Below, one piece after another: positions 26,786 through 38,955 of a stretch of DNA of 64,000 nucleotides. The first letter of the stretch is position 1. Each line of letters starts with the position of its first letter. Under the pieces are notes generated by a model. That model did no database searches. It saw only the letters and a list, made by a program, of their open reading frames with translations, and had not been told where the DNA came from. The position numbers were made by a program, and so were the translations under genes. This stretch comes from Megalonaias nervosa (Eukaryota > Mollusca > Bivalvia > Unionida > Unionidae): positions 62,001 through 126,000 of the forward strand of contig JAECUM010001134.1 in the NCBI GenBank assembly GCA_016617855.1, in the 5' to 3' direction.

Positions 26786-27222
26786 TGGTACTAATTCAGT
26801 TTCCATACTAAACCTATGCAAACACCATGATATTAAAAGTTCAATAACTTTAAATTTCTTGGTGCTCATGATCAAACCTATATTTATTAGTACAAATGCA
26901 TCCTGGATGACAGCTTCTGTGTAGAGAAAATGATATGAGCTGCAGCATTTTCTGGACTTGCATGTATTTGAAACATGTGCTTTCAATTCCACACCAAAAA
27001 GTCAGGTGCTAATTTAAGTGTTCCAAACTCATGACTGTTAAAACAACGTCTCTATATTTTTTCAGTTACATCTAGGATAAGCTCTCAAAAGGCTCCTTTT
27101 ACTAAAATCTATCCTTCATTATCAACCAATCCTGGCCAGCCAAACCCATATATACTGTATTTTATCTTTCACCCATTTCCAGACTGGTTCCCATTTTTCC
27201 ATCCAATTAGTACCATGTGTCC
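26786..27222. repeat. duplicated segment, unit 2
   Basis: Second copy of 25484-25885, with a short insertion near 26840-26870 and another near 26905. The copies lie about 1.3 kb apart in intron 1. Confidence 0.8.
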
Positions 27223-27229
27223 TGAAGAG

Positions 27230-27730
27230 ATTTAGAAAATAAAAGTAAATTAAAACCTATAACCAAAACCTTAATGCAAATGTTTACGTGACCCTAGCCA
27301 CAAATGCCTTGGCCAAGCCAATGACTGAAGACCACTGCTTTAAAAAATGTGACCTTGATCCCAATGTTACAAGGCTGAAAAGATTTGGGAAATATAAGCA
27401 AATTAAACACTAAAACTAATACAAATTTCTATGACTGTAATCTTGACAACAAGGTCAGCTGGACAAATGAGTGTCACAGAATAAACTGTCTTAACAATAA
27501 TTAAACCAAAGCATGACCAAAATCCATTATGAGACTGAGAAAATATAAGCAAATGACAAAACTTTAATTAAAACCTGAACAAAATTTTTCGAGTACTGTA
27601 ACTTTATTTGAAGGTTAAAAGAGACCAGTGAGTGTACCATAGAATGAATTGTCTGTTGAAAATTCATCACAGGGTCTAGTAAATACATGCAAATGAAAAT
27701 TTCAACCAAAATGTTTACAAACCAATTGAC
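27230..27730. repeat. degenerate tandem repeat, about 160-170-bp units
   Basis: Three units marked by (A)AATATAAGCAAAT(T/G)A at about 27395 and 27544 and a weaker one at 27240. Each is followed by AAACCTNAACAAAA and a GACTGTAA(T/C)CTTGA-like phrase. Confidence 0.5.
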
Positions 27731-27832
27731 AATGATGACAATGCTGGTGGCAAGATAACTGCTGCATCTCATTTTCCAATAATGTGGGCTCAATAAAAAC
27801 AATGTAAAACAACCCATGATTTCAAATTATAC

Positions 27833-28695
27833 TATTATGTATATCTATATTTTCTGTTAATGCCTGGTACTTAATTTTATAATTATTATTCATTTCTGTA
27901 AATTGTAGTGATTATCTTTGGTTAGATTTTGCCTATGTGATTAGAGTCTGTTTAGGAATATTAAGAGCATAAAAATGACATAGGATCTATAAACAGATGC
28001 TTATGTACGTCTTGACAGTAACTAAATAGAATTTGTAAACATGATTATGAGATTCTGCATTTTCCCCACTGGACAGATCGGACAGGTGGTATCTTAGATG
28101 AATTAAGTTAATTCTTTTTGGACAAGTTTGATCACATGAATGAGCAGTATGAGTTGTCACTTGGGGGTATGTTGTGAAATAAATAATGGTCTTAATAAAA
28201 GGTTTATATAAGGAGAGAAGTGAGCAATCAAATTTTGTTCCTATTTTGGAGTCCTTCTCATTTCCTGTATTCTTGTTGTGACATCAAGTCTGCAGACATG
28301 TTTTATGTTGTGCTTAGATACTAACTGGCATGAAAAACATTTGTTTGGACTGTTCCATGGAAACAGAAAGTGCTCATTTTTTTTTTTTTTTGAATAATAC
28401 TATCCTGGAACTATTGTAAATTATTCAAAGGAGTTCTGGACAGTGCCATTTTGACAATGTCACGATTCATGGCAGACCAGTACATTTCCAGTTCCTAAGT
28501 TTTACATGGATCTTTTCATTCTTTTGGACTTTAATACAACTCTTTCTGGATTATTTTGGAATCACTTCATAATACTTTAAGTTCCTCTCACATTTTCATT
28601 TACTACTTTGCTAATTAAATTATTTCCTATGTTTTATAAAACTTATTGGTTTTGCTTCTTTCTGTTACTCAGTTTATGAGCATAGAGTTGTAACA
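27833..28695 (+). mobile_element. solo LTR, 863 bp, same family
   Basis: Flanked by a 4-bp duplication ATAC (27829-27832 and 28696-28699). It starts TATTATGTATATC (first G mutated) and ends GTTGTAACA. It shares GGAGTTCTGGACA and TTTTGGACTTNA blocks with the other two copies. Confidence 0.85.
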
Positions 28696-30422
28696 ATACA
28701 TGTAAACTCCATTTATAATGAAAACAGATGTAATTAAACATCAAATAATGGAGCAATTTGCAAGGTCCATATCTGTTTTTAATAATTTTTCCCAGGCAAT
28801 TTGGATATAATATTAAGAGTCCTTTGGGATTCATTTTATCCAGAGTTAACATGATATACAGAAAACCCAAATATGAATGACAATAGCTCAGCCTATAGCC
28901 AGATATTTGCATATACAAAGCTTTCACTGCTAATGACCTGGGTTTAGCTGTAGTAATGTCAACTTCCAAAATCTGATTCCAAATTAACACATCAGCTGTA
29001 CTTTAGACACAAGCAAACAGCCTCATGAAATCCATAATCATATAAGTAAATTATGATCTTTAGTTGAAATACAAAGCATTAAGCCTGTAAAATGGAACTG
29101 TTTTTTAGTTTTTTAGTCTATGTAGATGTCCCTACATCAGTGGTTTTTGCATTCAAGTAACAAATGTTTTCAATAATGTCACAAGATTTTAAAAATTTTA
29201 TTCTCATAGTTTGGTAATGTGAACAAGTACCCAGATGTTTTGTTTCATAGCCAACAGGTGTTTTCTTGATTGTTTAAAAGTTGCATCTGGCTGGGACTGT
29301 AGAATGTTCATATACATATCTCCAGCAAAATTTAGAAGATTTCCCTTGTACATAATTTTAGGCTAATTTTTCTCTCAAAGCTGACATTTGTTTGCATAAG
29401 ATATCACATAGAAAGAAGAGCAATTAATTTAAGGCATATATATTTTGATAGTTAAAATATTACAAATTCTTGTAATCATTTTCTAAAAAAGTTCCTCTGC
29501 TTGCATTCTGCATCAAGCCTTGTTGAAGCTTTTTACAGGCAGTTCCCACAAGGATATTATTTTAAACACATATTAAATGAGAACTTAATGCTCACAAATA
29601 ACAAGTCTGTTATTAAACACATCAGATGTCAGTGTATAATAATATTAATATTAATAATTGTACCTTAGAACATACACGCAGACTGAGCATTACATAATTT
29701 GATACAATAATGGTAAGGCCCAAAGAAAGTTTCCAGTTAGCAGACTGATGCTGTTTCTCATTGTCAACCCCAGCACTTTTTCCCCCATTGGGAACAATTT
29801 CCTAATTTAAAGAAACAAGTGCCTGTCACTGTGGCAGCTGTTTGCATTGCAAGATGTACAATGTGATGGATTTTGTTGTTAGTCATCTCCGATCCCCCAG
29901 ATAAGATTTTCCTTGCCCAAGAAATTTGCATTCTTCATCTGTTTTGATGATAATACTGTAATTCCTTCCAAATTTAAGTGATGACATGAAATTAGTAACA
30001 AGATCTTTAAAAGGACAACTGTGCAATGCAAATAAAGAGCATAGTGACCAAGATGAGTCCTGCATCTGTTCAATTGCAGAATCCTGAAATGACCTAAAAG
30101 GATAATAAAAAGCACTGACAATTAACAAATAGTCTGTCTGGAAGTATTTTCCTATCTTGTCAAAGATAAAAATGGCATATGAACTGACGACAAATCATTG
30201 TCTGTCTATAATCTGCCTGGTGTAAATATAGCCAATATGTTGATACAAAAAAATGGCACCACACTTCCACTGACAGACCCTCAAAAGATCAAAAGACCAT
30301 TTAGTTGATATGAAAACAATCATGTATTGTATCTAGGCAGCCCTTAGGGAATCATACTGATATGTAGCAGTGGTGTATGGGTTCACCACTAGTAATCACT
30401 GGTTATAAATATGTCCAATATG

Positions 30423-30736
30423 ATTAAAATCTGATCTCCACTGTCCTGTGTAAAGATCTGAAAAGCAACCACTTGGAGGTCATGTTCTTGTGACCTTTGA
30501 ATCTGCCAATGGAAATGCAGCTTTCAAAATTATAAAAATGAATCAAATCGTTTGGCACACATTGGTGTTCTACAGCCACACTACTCGTCTCCAAAACACG
30601 AAGGTATAAAACTTTATCTGACTGACAGATAAAATTAATGATCATGCTAATAACATAGGTCACAAGAACATGATCCCAAAGCTGTCACTGTCAGATCTTC
30701 ATGTAGGACAGTGGAGATCTGATTTTAATCAGATTG
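30423..30736. mobile_element. MITE-like element with about 45-bp inverted ends
   Basis: GATTAAAATCTGATCTCCAC at 30423 is the inverse of the segment ending at 30736; the arms pair over about 45 bp, including CCACTGTCC and AAGATCTGA. The interior has no ORF of note. I could not fix a target duplication. Confidence 0.65.
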
Positions 30737-32228
30737 TAAGTATGTCTACCTGTATATTTTTAGTTATTTTTATTATCACTCTATTCATTCATTCATTCAT
30801 TAACTCAGCAGTTTACATTTCGATCAAAAATTTTGTTTTAAACATTTTTCCTTTTGTGGGAAATATCGTTTCCTGTGCAAGAGTGAGGATGGAAAGTACT
30901 TATTATACAGCAGAAGACCTCACAAATACTGGAATATAATAATCCCTCAAGCTGCAAGTTTTTGCTGCTGTTATAATTTGATATACTTTGGGAACTGATG
31001 GTCCTCGATGCCTTGTTAAGTGGTAAGGAAGCCATGTACCAAAGACAAATACAGGTGAAAAAAATGGTCACTCTTCTAAAACTTTTTTAAAGTCCCTAGC
31101 CGATTCCAGGGTCCAATCCAAAACTGAACATTTTTTATGGGAGAAACTTTCCTTCTTCAGTTAAAAACAGGGAAATTTTCTAAATATATTTGGGTGGGAG
31201 GCAGTAGAATTTAATGATGACCTAAAACCAAGGCCTGTAAATATGATACACAATCTTTGCATATTTGGAAAATTTTTGACTGTGATCTTAGAAATTAGCA
31301 TGAATCTGGCAAATGTGAAGCCATGTATAAACCGTAAAACTCTGCTTCTCACAAATCTGTAGAATGCAGTAAAATTGACAAATATGCTTTCTCTTTTACA
31401 CTTGCCATTTTTCCAATTAGTATTTGCAGAGTGTGCAAGTGTACTTTACATTTTAAAAAACATCCTAATATTAATGTCTATGAAAATACATCTGATTCTC
31501 AAATGAACAGTGTTTACATGGTCAGTCCAAAATATGGACATAAAATTAAAGTTTGAAACAATACAATGAAGGTGATGTAAAAAGAAAATAATGTATTTGG
31601 AAGTAAATAATCTTCCATATCCCTCAGCTAGGTTGGGAACAGGTCAGAACGTGAAAAGCAACTTCAAAAGAAAAAGTAAAAAATAGGCCAAGAAATGCTA
31701 TCCGTAACTCTTAAGGAAAAAACAAGGAATTTTGACCTATTATTCAATATACCTTTTAATATCTATGAATCAATACATATTACACAGTTAAGTCTGATGG
31801 GTGCTTCTTTTTAAATTTAACAATGTATTACTTTCAAACTTTTAAAGCACATGATCAAATATTATTTAAATGCACATGACATGGATAATATATACTATAT
31901 ATATTTTGCAGCGAAAATTTTGGGATAGTTGCACGGCAAGGTGCTCCAAGATACTGGAGGAAAATACACAAAAGTTGGATATTTATTAAATGCGATAGAG
32001 ATAATAAAAATGTTATGATGGTAGCCGACTTCATTTACATGTATAATTTCAACAATAGTTTAGAAATTAACATCCTGGTAATCCAACTGATTACTGTATT
32101 AGAAATATAATATTATTAACTAACAAATACATACACAACAAAAAAAAAAGTCAAAAGTTCTTGGATGTTCAAAATAAGAAAGAAAAGAAAAGAAATATAT
32201 AAAAATTACAAAAAATTTATAAACTTAC

Positions 32229-32598
32229 TCTTTCTCAGCCACATGGGATTCTTTATTCTTTCATAGTAATCTTTACTGTCAAGTGCTTCCCCATCAACTG
32301 GGTCCAAGAAGGGCCAGTTGACAGCTTTATTTGAGTCTGCCATCAACTCCTTCAGAATTCTGTAGCCTTGTTGTAATTCATAGTTCAAAGGCTCTCCCGT
32401 ATTTGATAATGATTCGTCATCTGAATTATCGTCGCTATTATCATCTGCCGCTTCCGCCGAAGCATCGGTATAACTGGAAGTTTCCATTTCTGACTGTTGC
32501 TTTGGAAACTCGTCAACAGCTTCTCCAACTTCTGCAACTTTCACAACATTAGGGACGGACGCATTGTCAAAATCACCAATGCGGTGCCCTTCGTCCAT
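32229..32598 (-). CDS. BRD10: BRD10/KIAA2026-like protein, exon 1 (start codon, acidic leader, first half of bromodomain)
   Basis: First coding exon of a multi-exon host gene read on the minus strand. It starts at an ATG with A at -3 and G at +4 and runs 123 codons plus one base to the donor A|GTAAGT. Residues about 45-65 are a D/N/S-rich acidic tract (DDNSDDNSDDE). From about residue 70 the bromodomain begins, with helix Z (LQQGYRILKELM), WPFLDPVD and the DYYERIKNPMWL loop before helix A. Bromodomains bind acetyl-lysine in the nucleus. The phase-1 end joins exon 2 to give an intact Met codon. I recognise the combined region as BRD10 (KIAA2026) from memory. The bromodomain is secure; the exact orthologue is less so. 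Confidence 0.85.
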
Positions 32599-34250
32599 AC
32601 TTTATCCAATTATACAGAGAAGCTGCCGTATGAACAAATCAAAACGGTCACTGTTGTGTTAAATCACATCTTGATTAATTTCCAAATTAAGAAAAAAAAG
32701 TGAAAAAAGTGAAAAAGCTGCTATTATCGGTCAAGTGTCCCATTTCACAAACATTCTAGTGCAACAACTGAGCATATTATATGATTTTATATGCTAAAGA
32801 AAAATATGAATATTTTCAATTTAACTTAGCGTGTAGTGCTGACAGAAGTACCAATGAAACTTCTCAAAACACTAAAAATAAAAATACCAACATCACACCT
32901 GCATAATAGACATTTGGGATTCATGGCATATAGTTCGGCCTCATCACAGGAACCACACGTCAAATATATCTATGCGCATATACATTTTCAGGAGACAGGT
33001 TATTGTGACTAAAAGCATATTTTGCCATTAAAAATAATTTTTCCTGAAATGCTGCCAATCAACCCCCAAAAACCAATAATGACTAAAGACGAGTGTTCAA
33101 TTTTACTGTGGAACTAATTTTATGAAATCAGCTGGCGAAAGAATATATGCAAAATAGCAGTCAACAGCTAAAACACTGCACCGCAGAAATATGTTTTTAG
33201 CACTTGAAGCTACATAAAATAGAAAATGTAAAATTTGAGAAATTTTTTAAAAATATGTCTAGTTTATAATCCGTTATCATCTATGTTGTTTTATCAACTG
33301 TATATGAACAATCATAGCGCTGACCTAAATCTTGAACCTAATTATTTATACGCTCTATTATTAAAAACTGTGTTTAGATGTATGCGTCCCTTGACAAAGA
33401 TCAATCAGGCTTTGGTGGAGCCGATGTAACCGTCGTAAACATCTCTTGAACTATGTATCCTACGGATACTTTCCAACAGCTGCAAGCATAACGGTTACCC
33501 GAATGCCACGCATTGCAATTGATGTAATCCGTGTCGTTTATATAAAGGCTTTCTATTACAAAGTGAATATTATTTCTTATGATTCTAAAGACTAAAACTT
33601 ATAATAAACTCAATCAACAGTGGATGCAGCACTCTTTACCAGACGTAGCAGGTTATTGCGTATATTGCTATATTTATCTCTTGCATAACAAGAGACATTT
33701 TCTTTAGCTAAGTAATAATAATAACAATAATAACAAACCATTGAGGCTGATATCAAACAAACATTGAGGTTAACATGGATGTGGTTAAACTGAAGTAACG
33801 GAAGACAAGATACAAGAAATTTTATTAATGTTCTTTGTCTGGGTAAAATACATCAAACACGAGCTCTGGACGAGCCATTTTACCGAAACGACATAACAAA
33901 AATATTTCATATTTCAGAAGACAGGTACAGAGGCTATATATTTACAATGAAACAGTACACATGTAAAACATTACACCATAAACACACACACACACACACG
34001 CACACTTGCCGCTTTTATGACAGATCTTCGATATATATTTGCAGTCAGTGTCATGTCCTCATTTTGTAGAACAAATACTAAATTATTTTCGTCTTGATGG
34101 GTATCATCTTCCCTAGCTAAGGTTCCGATATGATAATCCTATCTGTAGATAGGGTTATCACATCGGAACCTTGGCTAGAGACGATGGATGGGTATACGCT
34201 ATGGAGTTGTCATTAGCATAATTATACAAAGTTGTAGTTTTGTGAAGTGA
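32599..34250. other. 5' flank of the BRD10-like gene
   Basis: Upstream of the start codon. No clear TATA box. CpG dinucleotides are visibly denser around 33300-33550 than in the introns. A short (AC)n run lies at about 33980-34003 and a fold-back MITE at 34110-34183. The promoter is probably within the first few hundred bases upstream of the ATG, but I cannot place a start site. Confidence 0.4.
34110..34183. mobile_element. fold-back MITE related to 18121-18614
   Basis: About 70-bp near-perfect hairpin: arm CTAGCTAAGGTTCCGAT against its complement ATCGGAACCTTGGCTAG, joined by a few bases. It carries the same AAGGTTCCGATAACCCTATC terminus as the intron-2 MITE, so it is probably an internally deleted family member. 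Confidence 0.7.
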
Positions 34251-34253
34251 AAA

Positions 34254-34893
34254 ATGTTGTTAATAAAGATATTAAATATGAGAGGTCCTAGTACTGAGCT
34301 TTGCGGTACTTCGTTGGAGATATATCCCAATGAAACGATTATTTTCACGACTGATAATCATGAAACTCAATCCAGTGTCGTGGAACGTTGTCAGAGAATC
34401 TTGAAAGAACGTATGTGTAAATTGCTTTACACATCAACATACTGTCCAATACATTGACAGGTGAAAAGCTTACGAACAATCGTACAATCGCAGTATTGAA
34501 TGTGCCCCAGAAGAAGTGATTCGTCAAAACGAAGTGGCAATGTTTTGTTGATTGTCTGAGACATCATTCAAGAAGGGACAGAGTGACTGGGTTCGCATCA
34601 GTAAAACGAATGACACTTTTGACAAAGGCTGTTTACCTGACTGGAAGACAGAATTGTTTCGTGTCACAGGACAGTTGTGTGGGCGCCACCCGCCTGTCTA
34701 TAAATTGGGCGATAAGAATTGATAAGCCGTAAATGGAACCTTTTACTTATCCGAGTTACAGTGGCCAAAAGAGACGACGTGTACAATATGGAAAGAATTC
34801 TTGAGCGAAGAATGTGTAACGTGGGAAAACGAACTTGGGACAAATGGAATTCAACATTCCGGATGGGCCTCTCTGGAAACAATGGTTATCTAC
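34254..34893 (+). pseudogene. Polinton integrase C-terminal half (third Polinton copy, plus strand)
   Basis: Plus-strand decayed relative of the integrase at 49760-50850. About 34340-34420 reads IIFTTDNHETQSS then VVERCQRILKERM, the end of the rve core with the catalytic Glu retained. About 34575-34750 reads DWVRISKTNDTFDKG, FRVTGQLCGRHPPVYKLGD and NGTFYLSELQ, the SH3/chromo-like C-terminal region. It contains stop codons and is broken by the MITE at 34902. Orientation is opposite to both other Polintons, so it is a separate insertion or an inverted piece. Confidence 0.8.
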
Positions 34894-34901
34894 TATCCAG
34901 T

Positions 34902-35151
34902 CATGGGCGCCCACAGCACAGGTCAAGGGGGGGGGGGGTCACCTGAAACCCCACCCCCCCGAAATAATACTGCAAAAATATATTTAAATTCCGACAAGTT
35001 TAATCATGCAGATTCTATTCAAAACGCTAAGTAAATATTAGCTTTAGTTTCAGACTGCTTACTATACTAACTCTCCCGGCCGTGACTGACTGACCCCCTT
35101 GCAAAAAATCCTGACACCACCCCCCGGCAAAAAGTCCTGCGGGCGCCCTTG
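34902..35151. mobile_element. hAT-like MITE, 250 bp
   Basis: Terminal inverted repeats CATGGGCGCCC / CAAGGGCGCCC are flanked by a perfect 8-bp duplication TATCCAGT (34894-34901 and 35152-35159). The 8-bp duplication and CA-start termini fit the hAT superfamily. Poly-G/poly-C rich interior, no ORF. It interrupts the plus-strand integrase fragment. Confidence 0.9.
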
Positions 35152-36122
35152 TATCCAGTACCCCACACTTGCTATTCGGCAATACATATACTGTAACGCC
35201 GGAGATGGGATTTAAGAATTGCTTGTGAACAGACATTCGCAAATAAACAATTTGGCCTTTATCAAGTAATATATCTTGTCTGAGAAAGTTGGTTAAACCA
35301 GAATGGGTTCTTTGTTTGTTTGGGTTTTTTGTTTGTTTGTCGGGGGGGGGGGGGGCCTTTTTTTTAGCAGCACTCGCCATTACCGCCATTAATGGTCGGT
35401 CGTACCTCGGGTGTCAGGTTCCACAGGCAGCACACCTCTTTTCTGACTTGTTTCCACGCCAGGGATCTATAAAAAAAGAGTGGTAAAAGTGAGGCTTGTT
35501 AGCCTCACGTTCCCAGTCCTTCACTTGAGAGACTAGGGGTTGCTCTTGCCGACAAAAATTGTGTTGATGAAGTTCCATCTCCATTTCCATGTCGCAGCCC
35601 TCTTCCTGATTCCTCTCCCGCTCTTGTGATCGTCGACCTTTTTTCTGCCTTGTCTATTCCACCCACTCCATCTTCTCACTTTTTACTCCTCTGCCACATC
35701 CGTATGAGCTAATTTCCAGTTTTGTAGTGTATCAGTGTTCTTTTTACCAATCTCATTTAGGGAAAGAGATCCATATCTTGATCCTGGTACAGGAAATTTT
35801 AGACCTTGTTTGAATGGATGGTGGCTTCCGGAAGTCTTGCATAAATACTTGAACTCACCTCGTTCATTTTTCGAAATCTACAATGACGAACACACCGCAT
35901 TGTATGCTACCGACATGAGGATGAAGAAAAATATCGCTCAAAAGAGGACATGTCGACATAAAAGTAAACATCTTTTTATACAAATTCAAAGATCGACAGA
36001 AAGAAACTGAAAGAGCAAATCTAAAATTATTTTTTCTTTCTGAAACCTAAACAACACAATTTTCTTCAGAAATGAATATTTTTAATAACCCACGTTGACT
36101 CAGACATCAATAAAGAATGAAG
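35152..36122. other. unassigned sequence between Polinton fragments
   Basis: Contains a G run at 35341-35355, a small hairpin GTGAGGCTTGTTAGCCTCAC at 35490-35509, and an open plus frame of 91 codons from 35735 (WWLPEVLHKYLNSPRSFFEI inside) that I do not recognise. It may be the decayed left part of the older Polinton or the right part of the plus-strand fragment. Confidence 0.35.
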
Positions 36123-36134
36123 AGTGATGACTAG

Positions 36135-36723
36135 TTAGTTAGTTTTGCCCGTCACTCCTGCCGGGGTACTGGGCGCCCACAAAAGGTCGCCAGAGACTTC
36201 TGTCTTGTGCCATCCCCTCGAGCTGACTCCAGGTGTGACCCAGCTTTGTGATGTCCGCCTCAAGGTCACGTCGCCACGTGTTTCTTGGTCGACCTCTTCT
36301 CCGCTTGCCTTGAGGGTTCCACCTCAATGCCTGTCTGGTAGTGTTGGTTGGCGGCTTACGTAGGGTGTGTCCTATCCAACCCCACCTTCTCCTCATGATT
36401 TCGTCCTCTACCGGAATCTGAGAGGTTCTCTGCCACAGGTTGGAGTTGCTGATTATGTCTGGCCAGCGGATCTGGAGAATTCTTCTTAGGCAGCTGTTGA
36501 TGAAGGTCTGAACTCTCTTTACGGTCGACTAGGTGGTTCTCCAGGTCTCTGCTCCATACAGTAGGACTGACTTCACGCTGGAGTTGAATAGTCTGGTCTT
36601 GGTATCAAGGAAATTTCTTTGGAGCTCCAGATGTTCTTGAGATGTATAAAAGCTGCTCTCGCCTTTCCAATCCTTGCCTTGACGTCTGCGTCTGTGCCAC
36701 CCTGCTGGTTGATAATGCTGCCC
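36135..36723 (-). mobile_element. 5'-truncated LINE (reverse transcriptase C-terminus and 3' end)
   Basis: On minus it encodes TKTRLFNSSVKSVLLYGAET, the end of the RT thumb region, then RRRWGWIGHTLRKP and GKRRRGRPRNTWRRDLEADI, the conserved C-terminal segment of a large group of animal LINEs (RTE/CR1-like by recollection). The 3' end shows a short (TAAC)n tail. Flanked by AGTGATGACTAG (36123-36134) and AGTGATGATTAG (36724-36735), a target duplication with one change. Confidence 0.85.
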
Positions 36724-36756
36724 AGTGATGATTAGGGCTAGTATTTTTTTTTTTTT

Positions 36757-37150
36757 TTTCATGTGCAACCAAATGTTAAACATTAACGTATTGACAACTT
36801 TGTGGACTTAGACTAGACTTCCAGCGATCTAGCACAATGTATCATCGATGAACGCGACGTTTCTGTGATACAAAAACAAAAAAATAGATTGCCATAACGT
36901 TAATAAAACCAGCTTTCTATCGTCATTCCAAAAACAAGTCAGTTCATGTTCTAATAGGAATCCAAGACTGAGTGGCTGACAAAAAATACCCACAATATTG
37001 TCTACACGCTATAGAATCCGATCCTAGTAATCTCACATTCTTCAACTGAGTGGAAACAGCATTTCTTCTCACAGAATTAAAGATAATGAAGTTCCCAGGT
37101 ATTCATTTTTCACAGATAATGCTAAGCAATGAGTTCACCATGACGTTTTC
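36757..37150 (-). pseudogene. old Polinton (copy 2): adenain-like protease remnant
   Basis: Nucleotide similarity to 45600-46170 of copy 1: shared TTGACAACNTTGTG, TAGACTTCCA, TATCCAAGACTG and CCCACAATATTGTC phrases in the same order, and the shared upstream TTCCCAGGTAT. No reading frame survives. It lies on minus, collinear with copy 1. Confidence 0.7.
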
Positions 37151-37168
37151 TTAAAAAGATTTGTCAAG

Positions 37169-38242
37169 TGTCACGCCTCTGTATTCTTAAATGAAGTAAC
37201 AGAAATAAGCCAAAAACAACAAGTTTGTAAAATTCAACAAAATAATTTATTTTCCTGGAATACAAAGTGAAAATTTAAAAAAGAACTTACAGTATTGTTA
37301 ATTCAGTCCCAAACAGTCCTAAAAGTTCTGTCAAAAGTCCAAAAGTATAGAGCATTTCGAATGAATTCCAGTGGTGTTCTGAATTAATTCCAACCTTGGA
37401 AGTACTGATGTACCAATAATCAGGAACAGCATTGATGTACTGACAGACTTTATATAATCCAGAATGTCTCTAACTGAATTCATAATAATCCCAAATGTAG
37501 TGATTTAGACACAAATTAGTATGAGCATTTGCAATTCCAGTGAATAATTAAATTTAAAAAACCCTCTCAAATATTAACTGAAAAACAACTTATCTTGATT
37601 CATCTAAGACTGATGTTAAGATATGGAACGAGTAATTCTCAAGTAAAAAAAACCCCAAAAAACATTTATATAAAAAACTACGACACAGTAACAGAACCAG
37701 AATGATGGTCATTGTCCCATCAAATTCGTAAACAACCTGCTTCTAGAACATTCTTAATATTTGAAATAAAAACTAGAACTTGATCTCAACATTTGTAAAC
37801 ATGTTTACTTCCAAGAAATAACGATCTTAAAAGATAATATGAAATCAAAGACTAGAATTAGTTATTTAATATGTTGTTTATAAAAATAAAAGAACTTAGT
37901 CAGGCAGGTCCAACTCATACATTCAATGATGGACAAAAGTCAATTGAACAATAAAAATTAAATATACATAGTATATAATCATGGACATTATTCAGCACAC
38001 AATACAAAGTAAATATAAATAACACAAGTAAGTCGATGAAGATGAAGTAGTGATACTCTGTTCCAAGCGGGCTTCCATGCGTCTCGTCCCCAAAGAATCA
38101 GTGCAGATAGGCAATGGTCACTCAAGTATTTTTACCATTATTTCAAGATTTACTGGGATGCTCTTCCAACTTTTCTTGTTGACTCCTTATCAAGCAGTTG
38201 TCGTCTTGCATATACTAATATTATCAATTTGACACCATAACA
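37169..38242 (-). mobile_element. solo LTR, about 1.07 kb, inserted in the old Polinton
   Basis: On minus it starts TGTTATGGTGTC and ends GGCGTGACA, and shares blocks with the two solo LTRs in introns (for example TTACTTATTTCTGTTACTTA-like text near the 3' end). The flanking 4-mers do not match (CAAG and ATGT). Comparison with 46200-46270 of the younger Polinton shows that only about three bases are missing at the insertion point, so the site is otherwise intact. Confidence 0.75.
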
Positions 38243-38559
38243 ATGTTCTATGGTCTGAAGTGTGATTCTTTTAAAACATGGAATACGTCGCGTTATTCTT
38301 CTTTTCGCCATTGCCGCATAATGGATGTATGATTCTCTGTTTGTTTTGTGTGGTCTGTGATTGTTGTTTTTATAAATTTAATATACCATCCTCGCCAATA
38401 TCCATTGCTCAGTGTTCCATGTTTTAATAATCTAGGATCACTTCTCTCAGGCTGTTGATTTCCAGAGCATTATGAAATTATACAAGACAAGACTACGTTC
38501 ACTGTGTTCACGAGGGCAACTGTAAATAAAAGCTCCTTTGTACAGGGCGGAGCTTTCCG

Positions 38560-38955
38560 TCATCCCTGCCTTGGTCTGGAATGAAATCTCATCCTTAAAA
38601 AGCATATCCACCTGCACAATCGTCGTACGAAATACCGTGGGTACCGTTGGTTCCTAATTGTCCTGTGGTTTCAGTCAGAATCAGGTAAGTTCTCAATTAC
38701 TTTTTCTAGGCAAAGTTGGATACAGATTATCTAGTACACAACGTCTGGATGGTGATTTCAGTGTTGGACATGTTGAAACGCTGGAACACGAAAGGATTTT
38801 GATAATTTCGTTGAGGGAAGCATTGTTGACGATGTCAATAAGCAAACTTTCAGGCAGCTGACCGTTGAAAACATAATCTTCTATATTGGATTGGAACCCA
38901 GAGACAATGGTGAAGGCTTTGACTTCCAGCTGTCGTACAGGCTACATTAATGCTG
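38560..38955 (-). pseudogene. old Polinton (copy 2): major capsid protein remnant
   Basis: Matches 46850-47270 of copy 1 in order: CTGCCTTGGTNTGGANTGAAAT, TGCATAATCCTCGTACGAAAT-like, AAAGGATTTTGATNN and AATGGTGAAGG phrases. Frame broken. The upstream part of the capsid gene appears deleted between about 38960 and 39100. Confidence 0.7.

Larger units (their letters stand above)
23369..32228. other. Intron 1 of the BRD10-like gene
   Basis: Largest intron, about 8.9 kb. Contains a direct duplicated segment (25484-25885 and 26786-27222), a degenerate tandem block (27230-27730), a solo LTR (27833-28695) and a fold-back element (30423-30736). Nothing coding recognised. Confidence 0.6.
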
